From the NCBI GenBank assembly GCA_030141605.1, contig JAQGDQ010000008.1, positions 134,501-198,500 on the forward strand: a stretch of DNA of 64,000 nt, in the 5' to 3' direction. The position numbers were made by a program, and so were the translations under genes. How positions within the stretch are numbered: the first letter of the stretch is position 1; every line of letters starts with the position of its first letter. Of this stretch, positions 47,801 through 58,500 are shown in pieces. The stretch is from Tubiluchus corallicola. Lineage: Eukaryota; Priapulida; Priapulimorpha; Priapulimorphida; Tubiluchidae. The notes under the pieces are model-generated. The model was given only the letters and a program-made list of their open reading frames with translations, did no database searches and had not been told where the DNA came from.

Positions 47801-50284
47801 ATGCGTTTGCTGACATATCAAAGTCTAAAAGCCTAAAGCAGCATGCTTTCTTTAAGTAAAATTAATCTGTCTAATGTAGCAAAAGCAATAGAATTCATGC
47901 CATAACACAACAGGTCGGCAAGTTACATCACAGAGTTGGGCTCGAACAGAATAATATTTCTCGCCTTTTTGCTTTAGCGCATCAGGTATACTGCTCTGCT
48001 TGCATTTTAGTCTAAATTAAACATTCACGTGCCGTAATATGAATAGAATGAATCGTAATTTAAATCAAATTGCCAAAATTTGTGTTTATGTCGCGTGGTA
48101 TTATTTGGTATCCAGCTGGAATCAGTATGACTAATGAAACTGCCCAGAATGATTATTGATTGCGATGAACACCCATCCTTTTACTGACCAGTTTGAGTAG
48201 CTTGCTTAACGTTGGTCGAATAGCGTGTGTAATCAAGTACATCCCATAATCGCTTGGCTATTCCCTCACCTGAAATGTAAAGAGAACAGATTATAAAGTC
48301 ATTTACATTTGATAACAGTTGCTTTCATACACTGTTCATGTTTGTTAATTTTCCATTGGTGTCCCAACTCTTTGTAGGGTTTGATAATACAGTACAGTTG
48401 TATGAAACATAAAAATAACCAAATGTTGTCAGAGCAATGGATAAGTTCAGTGGGTCAAACATTTGCAAAATGCTTGTTTTTGTTGCTTAATAATTGTGAA
48501 ATTTAGACTATTAAATATTTTATGTTCTAACTTAGGACCAACCAGTTACATGAGTGGTTCTTTTAGTACTGGTAGGCTCAGCGGTGGTGGTCTTTCTGCA
48601 GCTCCTCAAAAGAAACAAAAACAATTAGCTAAAGATGCAAAACACCTAACTTCGGCCAGGAGCACTTCTGATAGCGAATGTGTTGATTCGAGAACTGCGA
48701 CTCGGCAGAGTTTCGTGTCGGCGATTTTCGGCGGTGCTATGGAAAGAACGTGCCATTGCTTAAAGTGTGGAACAGAATCCACAACCAAAGAACATTTCAC
48801 CGATATACCTCTGGCTTTTCCGGAAGATCTGTGCTCCCCATCTCATGGCAGTAACGACTCTAGCTTAAAGCAGCTAATCAACTTTTTCTTCAAACCTGAA
48901 AAAATGGACGGTGAAAACAAATATTTTTGCAGCAGGTAAAAATTATTACAATTACTTTAATTCATTAATGTCATTTTCATGTAACATATTTTATTAGAAT
49001 AGGACATGGATGGCTTGGTTTTTATTGTTGTAAATACTGTTGATGCATAGTCATATAAATGATGGTCATTATACTAAAATCATTATCTTTTGCCTTTGTT
49101 TTGCCTTCATCTTCCTAAAAATGACAATCAACTTAATATGCGGAATTTCACCTGAAAATTATGTTTCTACATGTATGTGTTTGTCTTTCTATAAAAATAT
49201 TTTTGTATTTCTATATAAAATAACTTTAGAAATGTTTCTGGTCTGTGAAAATCATGTTTGTGATTTTGTTTTAGCTGTAGCAAGTTGCAAAATGCCGAAA
49301 GAAGAATACAAGTAACTTCTGCACCCAACTATCTCATTATCTCTCTCTTACGGTTTTCTTATGATCCCAAAACGCATGCAAAGTCAAAAATTCTCATTGA
49401 CGTGGCGTATCCACTAACTCTCAATCTACCAACAGTTCTCGAGATGAAGCAAACCGAGATTGCTTACTCATTGTGTGCTGTGATAGTCCATTCAGGTCTT
49501 TCTTCTGAATGTGGTCATTATTACTGTTACTGTCGGTCGAATTCCCACACAAGTATTGGTAATGGTGAAGCTAAGACTGCGACAGAAGATGTTCTACTCA
49601 ATGACTGGTTGTGCTTTAATGACGAGAGGGTTACTTTTACCAATTACGACAGGTTCGGTTCTATCTCAAAGCTGTTTCCACATGACACTCCGTATTTACT
49701 TGTGTACAAGCAAATTGACACACTTGCTGGAGAAAATGCTGCTCCCCCGCCACATTTGGTGCCTTTGAAAAAAGAGTTGCAGGATATTGTGTCCAAAGAT
49801 AATGCAGATCTTTTGAAGGTGATTCGTGTGATTGCTGTATTAATCAAGAACAATAATTTAATAAGCTGTATTTATTCCATCTATGGATTAAATTAAAAGC
49901 TTACTCTCCTTTTATATCACTACATTTTATTTTATATACTTTGCAGCTTGACAGGAGGATAATACTATTCAACAAAAAAATACTCTTTTGTGTGTATATG
50001 AACTGAATTCAGCTAAGCATGACTTTACTTCCATGTTAAGTTACTGTCTAATGCTTTAGAAACATTGAATTTTGTTTTAATTTATATCGTTGTTTGTTTT
50101 GCTAATTGCCCTTTTCTGCATTTCACAGGAACAAGAAACGGAAATCCAGAGACGCAGGCGAAGCAGTTGTGCATCCGCCACCTCCTCTGTGTACCGGAAT
50201 GATAAGAGCGATGGAGCTCCACCTGGAAGCTGTGGAGGGGGCAGTGGATTCAGTATGCATGGTTCAAACCCTTTTGTTTTCTGA
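38886..50284 (+). CDS. USP38: USP38/USP35-type ubiquitin-specific protease, 12 exons, 906 aa
   Basis: CDS exons: 38886-39077, 39964-40197, 40993-41134, 42286-42503, 43557-43715, 44768-44869, 45010-45156, 45565-45764, 46292-46518, 48536-48935, 49275-49818, 50129-50284. GT-AG throughout with consistent phases. Residues 1 to about 435 form the helical N-terminal region typical of USP35/USP38 (LSWPLA-like block WMAWPLATTASSW; HSPEAFH; HPGFPDLY). The USP fold follows: Cys box GLVNLGNTCYMN (C451), TQQDCSEFLRYLLD, a zinc site C615-x2-C618 with C672-x2-C675, His box with GHYY (H755), and WLCFNDERVT (D790). All catalytic residues are present. Known: cysteine protease removing ubiquitin; human USP38 and USP35 are paralogues of 1042 and 1018 aa, so this may be their common ancestor's counterpart. 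The shorter length comes from smaller inserts in the catalytic domain. A Ser-rich insert (547-600) precedes the zinc finger, and the C-terminal 50 residues are basic then Gly/Ser-rich. The start ATG has A at -3 and G at +4. Confidence 0.96.
39509..39640 (-). pseudogene. Tigger/CENP-B-type transposase N-terminal fragment
   Basis: A minus-strand frame of 43 residues plus stop, from an ATG at 39638-39640. It begins MEHKRKDLTVKEKLKILEQY, which matches the first helix of the CENP-B/psq DNA-binding domain of pogo/Tigger transposases (basic start, then a VKEKL-x-ILE-type helix). The second half of the helix-turn-helix is partly recognisable (CSAAQLKIK), then TGA ends the frame. No DDE catalytic domain is present. 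It lies inward from the right terminal repeat, the side expected for the 5' end of the transposase gene. Confidence 0.78.
39509..39941 (-). mobile_element. Tigger/pogo-like transposon, copy 3 (truncated)
   Basis: The right end, ...GAGTCTGTTAAGCGGTGACTACTG at 39917-39941 followed by TA, matches the right ends of copies 1 and 2. So does the preceding 250 bp (TTTACTCTTGTAAGTCACAA, ATTGAGTCTATTAACCGTGAG). The left terminal repeat is absent. The left part instead carries the transposase N-terminus. It occupies most of USP38 intron 1 and stops 22 bp before exon 2. Confidence 0.82.
44225..44612. repeat. Polypurine (GA-rich) tract in USP38 intron 5
   Basis: About 390 bp almost entirely of A and G on the plus strand, built from irregular GAGA, GGGAGG and AAAGAGAG units. 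The long minus-strand frame over it is Ser/Leu/Pro low complexity and is not a gene. Such polypurine-polypyrimidine mirror tracts can form triplex DNA and often stall polymerases. It leaves exon 6 (44768) intact. Confidence 0.9.
47429..47790 (-). other. Possible decayed coding fragment in USP38 intron 9
   Basis: The minus strand shows an 89-residue frame (47429-47698). Extending the neighbouring frame upstream gives another coding-looking stretch (EARQMFTSPILSGLIRVPF) joined across a stop. Composition is protein-like, not AT-random, but I do not recognise the family. It may be a piece of a transposon or a retrocopy. No splice sites or promoter support an active gene. Confidence 0.25.
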
Positions 50285-50991
50285 GGGCGTGGAATTTCTA
50301 GCTGTAGAAGAATACGGGGATCTCGTGAATTTAAAATGTGTTATATGTAAATGATTGCTGCATGATTTTGTACTTGTGAAATGCCACTCTAGGTGCTAAG
50401 ATCACTTTGTTAAAATGTTCTGGCCTACCTGTGAGCATTACGCTTGCATTGTCTTCTCTTGACTTGAAAGGTGTGAGAAAATTCAAACACATGCTAATTG
50501 CCAAGTAATCTATTCATTTTTTAATGTAAAGTCTTTGTTGTGTAAAAATGTTTAGAAGCAGCTGCTGTTGCTAATTTATATACTGTGTTGTACATGGTAT
50601 GTATATATAGTACAAAATGTTGATCAAAGGTATTTACAGTTATTGTCTTTCACTAGCTTACAGAATGGTCTTTCATTAGTTATTGTGCCAAAATGGGGAT
50701 TTATCACGAGTATCAATTAAAGGCTCCTTGTTTTTCTGGATAATTTTCATATGCTGGAAAAAGTTATTCTCTTCACTAGTATTTGGTCGTTTGAAGCTGT
50801 TTTGCGTGCATTTTGTAGTTTTTAGCACTACTTTTCCTTTTAATATGATTTTGTTCTGTTTTGCTGTTTTTGTACCTATGTTTGAATATAACAATGGTTT
50901 TCTAAGTTATTTGGGTCATGACTAGAAAATTTTAAGTAAATTTTTCATTGTAGATTTGTATGATACTGTGAGTTTCGTATGAGGAGTACGT

Positions 50992-51131
50992 AAGTCTTAT
51001 ACTATAGAAAGGTTTAGATACGTAGATAATAAAGATCTACATCTTTGTTTTACTGGGTCTGACAAGTCTTATACTATAGCAAGGTTTACATACGTAGCTA
51101 ATAAAGATCCACATCTTTGTTTTACTGGATC
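50992..51131 (+). repeat. Tandem duplication carrying a poly(A) signal, about 70 bp unit
   Basis: Unit 1 (50992-51063) and unit 2 (51064-51131) both read AAGTCTTATACTATAG-x-AAGGTTTA...TAATAAAGATC-x-ACATC and differ at few positions. A further partial copy, CCACATCTTTATTTTAA, follows. Each unit includes AATAAA, so the USP38 transcript may have duplicated cleavage signals. Confidence 0.85.
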
Positions 51132-51272
51132 CACATCTTTATTTTAAGCACAAAAATGCTCCAATAATCAGTTAAACAGTTATTTTTGAACTGTATTTAA
51201 CATCATTTAAGTTGAACACATTGAAATGCGGTACTGAAATGTAAGAGTAAGTTTCACTTTCTGAAGCTGTAG

Positions 51273-51278
51273 AATAAA
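51273..51278 (+). terminator. Candidate AATAAA polyadenylation signal of USP38
   Basis: AATAAA about 990 bp after the USP38 stop codon. The earlier signals in the 50992-51131 duplication (51028-51033 and its copy) are equally good candidates, so the actual 3' end is unresolved. Confidence 0.4.
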
Positions 51279-51340
51279 CTCCTGTGCTGTTATTGTTACG
51301 TCGAGTAATAATTCTTTATTAACATCATTTTACAACCATT

Positions 51341-51809
51341 TCCACTACTCATTTGTTGTTAATTTATAAACAAGCCAGTTTTTGCTATTCACAGTACTTT
51401 CAGAAAATAAGCATACCAATGTGTAAGAAGTACAACATACTCTAGAAACTATGTGGCCAGCAGAGCAGCTAAAAAGAGATGACGCCTCTCATGCAAAAAG
51501 TGAAACTGATATAGACATGTTAATATTATGACAGAACTTCTGCAATGTGTAACAGCTCCACTACTCATTTGTTGTTAATTTATAAACAAGCCAGTTTTTG
51601 CTATTCACAGTACTTTCAGAAAATAAGCATACCAATGTGTAAGAAGTACAACATACTCTAGAAACTGTGGCCAGCAGAGTGATATCTAGTGACAAAAAAG
51701 ATGAAGCATTAAAAGTTGTTGCAGCTAAAAAGAGATGACGCCTCATGCAAAAAGTGAAACTGATATAGACGTTAATATTATGACAGAACTTCTGCAATGT
51801 GTAACAGCT
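51341..51809. repeat. Recent tandem duplication, 216 and 253 bp units
   Basis: Unit 1 (51341-51556) and unit 2 (51557-51809) both start TCCACTACTCATTTGTTG and end GTGTAACAGCT, and are nearly identical apart from small indels. The exception is a segment of about 41 bp (between CAGAG and CAGCTAAAAAG) present only in unit 2, so unit 1 has lost it. High identity implies the duplication is recent, or possibly an assembly artefact. Confidence 0.9.
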
Positions 51810-52599
51810 AATGAAAATGAAAAAATCTGAATGTGAGTCTGCTGTGGCATTAGCATAGTTACATAGAGCTATGGAAATATAACATCTCTGTGTGAACAAG
51901 GTAGAAAGAGTTAAAGCACCATGGACTAGATGTTGAAGGTGAACATACATCAATTCTGAATTGTACAAGTAATGGCTATAGCAAATTTGATAATAATTTG
52001 TGACTATATTTGCCCCAACTCGGTCATCAGTTCTTTCTTTCAAGCATTCATTTTCATCATTATGTGGCTGTTGCTTCCTCACACCTTTTGCCTTTGTTTT
52101 TTGCAAAATTCCCAGAAAAAATTGAAACCAACCCCAATGCTTCTTTAGTTCCTATAGCGTCATAAATATTTAACTTCCTGTAATATTGTTGCTGCTGGCG
52201 CTTATAGATAGTATGTAAATATTTGTGTCGACTTTTAGGAGAATGTTTTTATGTATTTTGCCAAGTTTATATTTCTCAATTATATTTCAATGTGTATTGC
52301 CAATGTACTAGAAGGCACCATGGAGTTAAAAATAGTATTTGTGTGCCATATGAAATTGAGTTACAAATTGGTTAGAAAAGTTCATTCTCTCTAAATTTGA
52401 GTTCTTCTTCTTGTCAAATAATGTTTAAACTACAAACTATACTGTAGTTTGTGTAGTGTTTAACTAATTTGCGAGAGAACCCTTTACTTTAGCATTTACT
52501 ACTGAATTGAATTTAATAAGTAACTGATCGTAACAAGTGAACTGATTAGCTGACAAGTTTTTGGTGCGTGAATACCTATTGATATTCCTACACTATGAT

Positions 52600-55500
52600 A
52601 TGGCAGCGTCCTTGTCTGGTTTGTCGAAATATGTGTATCAACATCTGTTTAAAAATTGTTGCCGTCATATACTATTAAGCTCTACTGCATGTTCTGCAGT
52701 TGATGCTAAGGTATTTTGCACTTGTTCTGACTTTATGTTTACACAAAATCGCACAAGCTTATATTTAAAAAATAAATATTAAATTTTGTTTCTAATTATT
52801 GCCATATTGGCTTGCTATATGGTGTAGGTAGAGCAGTGAGTTCACGGACAGACGAATATGACGTGTGGTTACCGGGCATGCTTGGAAAATTTTGAAGAAA
52901 AAAAATGGACACGAGACATTTGAGCACCAGAAAAACTCACTGTTGTACCTAGTTTTTTATTGTATTTTAAAGTTTTAATAATTTATTTTCGCTACTCTCA
53001 CAATATTTTTAAGAACGCTTCACTAAATTAAAACGTCTGCAGTAATATAATTAGGATAATGACAATTAATAGATTTTAAAACCAGTCAAATGACGGCAGT
53101 TTCTGGTTTTCTACTTTTAGTATTATGTGTACTTTTTAAATGAACAAAATAGAAGACACCACAAGTTTAAATTAGTTTTTTTTGTTAAAATATATGACAG
53201 TATTTTATTTCAAAAATATCTAGTGCATCACAATAAAAACAGTAAACATGCCTAACACAAATGAAGTGTGCAAATTTAACTTATTGGTCTGCCCCAGAAA
53301 TTCAATAAAACACGCAGAAGTTGTCTGTTTACCTGTCGCTGTGGCCTGTAAATTAAGGTTGCCATGTGTACTATGTCTCGCTATAACGAAGCCTTATGTC
53401 AACATACACAGTTAGCAATGCTCTCCTCACACAAAATTATAATGTTTACAGTTTAGTTTAAATTAAGAAGGCTGGTAGTCTAAGAAGAACCTAGATACCA
53501 AATCATAAATAGTTTTCACTCGCATGTTACAACAAGAATGCTGCAATCTTGGTGAAATTCTCGCTGGCATGTACTAGACCTGCTTCCTTGCACACTGAAT
53601 GAAATATTTTAAAGAGGCAAAAGTACGAAAAAAGACGAAACACATATGTTTGATGGCATAGCAGCCAAAAAATAAAATCATTGTTTAAATTTTCTTTTTT
53701 TTAATTCTGTAGAATCGAAAAATAGAAATGTGAAAAATGAATTTTGTCTTTTTTATATGATTTCAGCTTCCAGGTTTACCTTGTCATGTGAAGATAGTAG
53801 AAGTAGGGCCAAGAGATGGTCTTCAAAATGAACAGGTTTGAAAACTTAGACTTTCATAAGTAATATGTTGTAGACCTGTCAACAGTACCTGCTTGACAAT
53901 TTACCTTTCAACAATACCTGCTTAACAGTTTATCTTTCAACAATACCTGCTTGACAGTTTACCTTTCAACCATACCTGCTTAACAATTAATCTTTCAACA
54001 ATACCTGTTGGATAGTTTACCTTTCAACAATGACTGCTTGATAATTTTCCTTTCAACAATACCTAGTTGACAGTTTACCTTTCAAGAATACCTACTTGAC
54101 TGTTTATCTTTCAACAATACCTGCTTAAAAATTAATATTTCAGCAATAGCTGTTGAGCAGTTTGCCTTTCAGCAGTGTCTGCTTGATAGTTTGCCTTGCT
54201 GGACACTTTACCTTTCAACCATACCTGCTGTTTTTAAAGTAAAAACTGTTTTAGGGACTATTGATGATCTCAGGTAAGCCTGTTTTAAACATTTTATAAC
54301 TTAAATTTTTAATAAAAGTTGTTTTCTTTTTATAATAAGCACTGTTAGTGTATACATTCACTAATATAATTAGCATCAAATTTTAAGTTGCGGCTAATTC
54401 ATTTTATTAAAGAAAACTTGTTTTTACATTAAATTTTACCTTTAAGGTGGTTTATTTCTGATTGCTTTGGCATGCTAGATAGTAACCTTCACCCACCCCA
54501 CCCCATTCGTCTTGTGAAACAGTTTTTTTCAGTCGGACATTGTTAAGTGTCCTCTAGTCTAGATGCTGGCAAACAAATATAAGTTAAGTATTATAGTATT
54601 TGTAGTGTCTCCTCCATGATGTGTCTCATCCATATATGTTTAAGATACTTTTCTACTGTGTGAATTAATCACTTTTGAATTTCTTAAAACTGTGAAAAAA
54701 GCTCTTGTCGATATGTGTAGCAACATAAATCAAATTCATTTAGTTGCGCAAACATACTCGAAAATTTTATTACTAACTGCTTTTCAACTGCTTCAGCTAA
54801 AACCAGCTGAAACTGGTTAACTTTTCTTTGAGCAATGCAACAGAAACCAGTCAGGTGAGAAAATTATTACATTTAGACACTGCAGCATCGCTTGCTGTAC
54901 TGTCACTGAACAGAGTTTATCAAGTTCATAAAGTTCATAAAATAAATTCATGAATCTGTTCACGACAAAAACTGCACATTCGATTGGTTAATAGAGGATA
55001 TAAAATTGTTCTGGTCATAGATTTACTTTATAAACTGAATCTTGTTATCATGATTCACTAGTAGTTCCTACGAATAAATGAAAGGTCAATTTTGTGCAAA
55101 AATAATTCTGTATTTAATTATAATTTGTGACATTTCACCTGTTTAGCTTTGTCAAGCAGACATCACACATTAATTATGATTAGACTATTGAATTATTTTA
55201 TACCCAATGAAGTTTCTCGTTTATTTGCAATTACTTGCATGCAAGATATGTGGAATTATCTTCTTTAAACATCACTACATCCAGCGTATTATATTCTGTA
55301 AACATTTGATGTTACGTTATGGCTGGATGCTTTTTCTGTTCTTTTCTTAGCTATATCTAAAGAAATTCTTTTAGGAAGTCGTTCCAACTGAGACAAAGAT
55401 AGACCTCATCAACCGTCTTTCTGAAACAGGGTTACCTGTGGTAGAAGTTACAAGCTTCGTGTCACCAAAATGGGTGCCACAGGTGAGCACTTCCCTATTC

Positions 55501-58500
55501 TCACTTATATTCACAACTTGCCTTCAAGATTGTTTATTGCATAGTTTTGCTTTAATGAAATTTCCCTGCACGTTTTTTGGTGTTTATATTTTTTACAACA
55601 GAATCATGATAAAAGCCATTGGTTGTGAAAACTGCTGTAAAATTCACTGATCTTTGAATACATACAAGTTACATGCATTTTTTTGGTGACCATAAATACA
55701 GGTTTTTTGTTCACCTGGCTTGTTTCAGACTGATCGAAAGTTTTGTGGAAAAGAACATTCCATCAAAGTCAGCTCATTAGATATTATGAAGTCATCTTAT
55801 TTTCGTATGTTATTTTTTCTTGAGACTGTTTGGAGATTAAGTAAACTTTTACACTATCTATTTCCTCGAAAATTATATTTGTGTATTTGTACAGATGTCT
55901 GATCACAAAACCGTCATGTCTGAAATCAAGAAACAACCTGGAGTCATTTATTCAGCTCTTACTCCAAATCTTCAAGGTCTGGAGGCTGCTGTAAGTATAT
56001 ATTAAATTATTTATTGAAGACAACGTTATCTTAATGAAAACAAATGCTGCATGTACAACATAATATGTTATTGTAGACAATATGACACTTATTTGCTAGA
56101 AATTAGTTTGATTTAGGTTACTTTCTGGGTGGCTGGAAATGGTAACATATTTAGATGTGGTTAAAACACATGTCAAGTTGATTTTACAGAAATACTTTAG
56201 TATTGCATTGTGTTAGTTTAAATTTACTAAGGAATCATTTAAATTGCTATTAATTATTTGTAATGCATAATGTTTCTTCTGTAATAAAAACATGCAGAGC
56301 AATTGAATTGTTTTCCTGATAGATCTAAAAAATTCTTCCTGTTTTCAGGATCCAGATAAGTGCATTAAATGCTATTTAATATAAACCTGCATGTTTAATC
56401 AAAAATCCATTCAATTTGAAATGTATTGGATTGAGTATCATAATCATTCTGGAACTTGATCCTCAACCTTTTCTAAGTATAAACTCAACCATATATTCAT
56501 GTTTGTTTGTTTCTATTACTGTATTCTGGTGACTGTTGCAAATATGAACTAATTATGCTTACACTCTAGCTTTCATCAGGTGCAGACGAAGTAGCGGTGT
56601 TCGGAGCAGCATCTGAAACATTTACTAGGTATCGAGAATTCTGTTAAACCGTGTGCATTAGAAATTGTTGATAGCAACCTATTAGAATAAATACATAAAT
56701 GTGTAACCAAACCCAGTATGACATCTGGCATGCGTTTTTCACGTAAAGGTGTTGTGCTTTGACTTGTCAGAAACACTGAAAAATGTTCTCATCCTCTTTT
56801 CCAGGAAAAATATAAACTGCTCGATTGCTGAAAGTCTACAAAGATTTGAAGATGTTTTGAAAGTTGCCAAGGAGAAAAATGTAAGAGTGAGAGGGTAAGT
56901 GGCTAAATTAAATTTCACATTGATAGATTTTCATATCATTCCTAACTCAGGAATTGAACTTGGGTTTCTAATTAATGGTCAGGCATGATAGTAATATGTG
57001 TAATATATCATATTCAAAATTGCTGAAAGTCTACAAAGATTCAAGGTGTTTTGAAAGTTGCCAAGAAGAAAATGTAAGAGTGAGGGGGTAAATTGCTAAA
57101 TTAAATTTCACATTAATATTCTTTCATATCATTCCGAACTCTGCAATGGAACTTGGGTTTCTAATTAATGTTCAGGCATTTTAGTAATATGTGTGTCATA
57201 TATCATATTTGCAATCTTCATGCCATTTCAACACGTAAGTATTACTAGTTAGCAAATAAATGTGATTTCACTATTTTGTTAGTTTGGATAAACTATTTTT
57301 GTTTTCTTTTTTAGTTATGTTTCGTGTGTGTTAGGTTGTCCGTACGAAGGCAAAGTCGACCCTGCTGTAGTTGCTCAGGTGATATATAATTTTGTGCAAT
57401 TTTTTTTATGGATGCATGTTGGTGAAACAACAACGCAACTACTGAGTCCGGATTTCTATTATCAAGCTGCTTGTGGTTTTGCACAATTGTATTAGCATGC
57501 TTGAGTATTGCATGAATGTGCGAATATTTCAGAATATGGGCACTTACATAATATTTGATACCAAAAATTACTTGTAGATGTCAGTACTCTGCATTGGGCA
57601 TAATCTTTAGTTTTTGTTCAACACTTTTCTGCTTGTATCTCTAAATGTCTTATGTTTTTACCTTTTGTTTCGAAGGAAACCGTGGTATATGTATAAAATT
57701 CCAACCTCTGAATTTCCCACATAAACCACATAGTTTGATAACATCCATGCTAAGAACAACAATTGCTGAAAATCGTAAATCACCTATGGTGTGCTTTGTA
57801 ACCCATAACCCATAGTGCCAACTTGTAACCCATAGCCCATTCTGCCTGTCCGCAGTCCAAAATATACAAGTGTGGTTTCTCTTATTGAGCATACTGCACA
57901 TTTGGTATACCAAACTGCCATGTGTTCCTGGGATTAAACACCAAAGCAGTAAGGATACAGAGCTCTCAAAGGGCAAATATTTGCTCTTTCACAGAAAGAT
58001 GATTGTTTCATAATAATCATTTTGCTTGCCATTTTAGTCCTGACGAATGTTTTTAAAACGATGATGATGATGCTGATTCATCGAAATGTGCATTTCTGCT
58101 ATGCAAATTACAGCAAATGTCGTAGTTTATTTATGTTTGAGGTTAATATGGCTTTCTGTAAATTTTACAATGAAAATATACTTTTCATCTACAATATTTG
58201 ACTTACAACAGGTTAAGCAAACACTACAAAAGAAATCATTGATAAGCTTTTGAGATATCTGTAAGTAAAAGAAAAAACAGCAACGGCCATTAGAATTTGC
58301 TGTTTCATTTACAAAATTTTCTCATATTCAGAAACTTGCTGTACCAAATTTCTGCAGCTGTTCTCGTTCGATCTAGATTCCGTAAATCGTTGACGTATGA
58401 ATTTCACATATTTGGAGAAACTGTAGAAGTAAAAGTATAAATAATAATAATGAATGAATTAATTTGTGCCATATATTAGGTTTATTTTATTCGGTGTTAA

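Larger units (their letters stand above)
50285..52599. other. Region between USP38 and HMGCL
   Basis: USP38 3' UTR and the upstream region of HMGCL, both plus strand. It contains two local tandem duplications (50992-51131 and 51341-51809) and several AATAAA strings, notably 51028-51033 (duplicated within the first array) and 51273-51278. The minus-strand 181-residue frame at 51561-52106 shows no similarity I recognise and overlaps the duplication. No promoter motif for HMGCL could be assigned. Confidence 0.55.

Noticed and set aside
51561-52106. 181-residue minus-strand frame between USP38 and HMGCL
   Set aside because: It overlaps a recent tandem duplication, has no recognisable domain, and its composition looks random.
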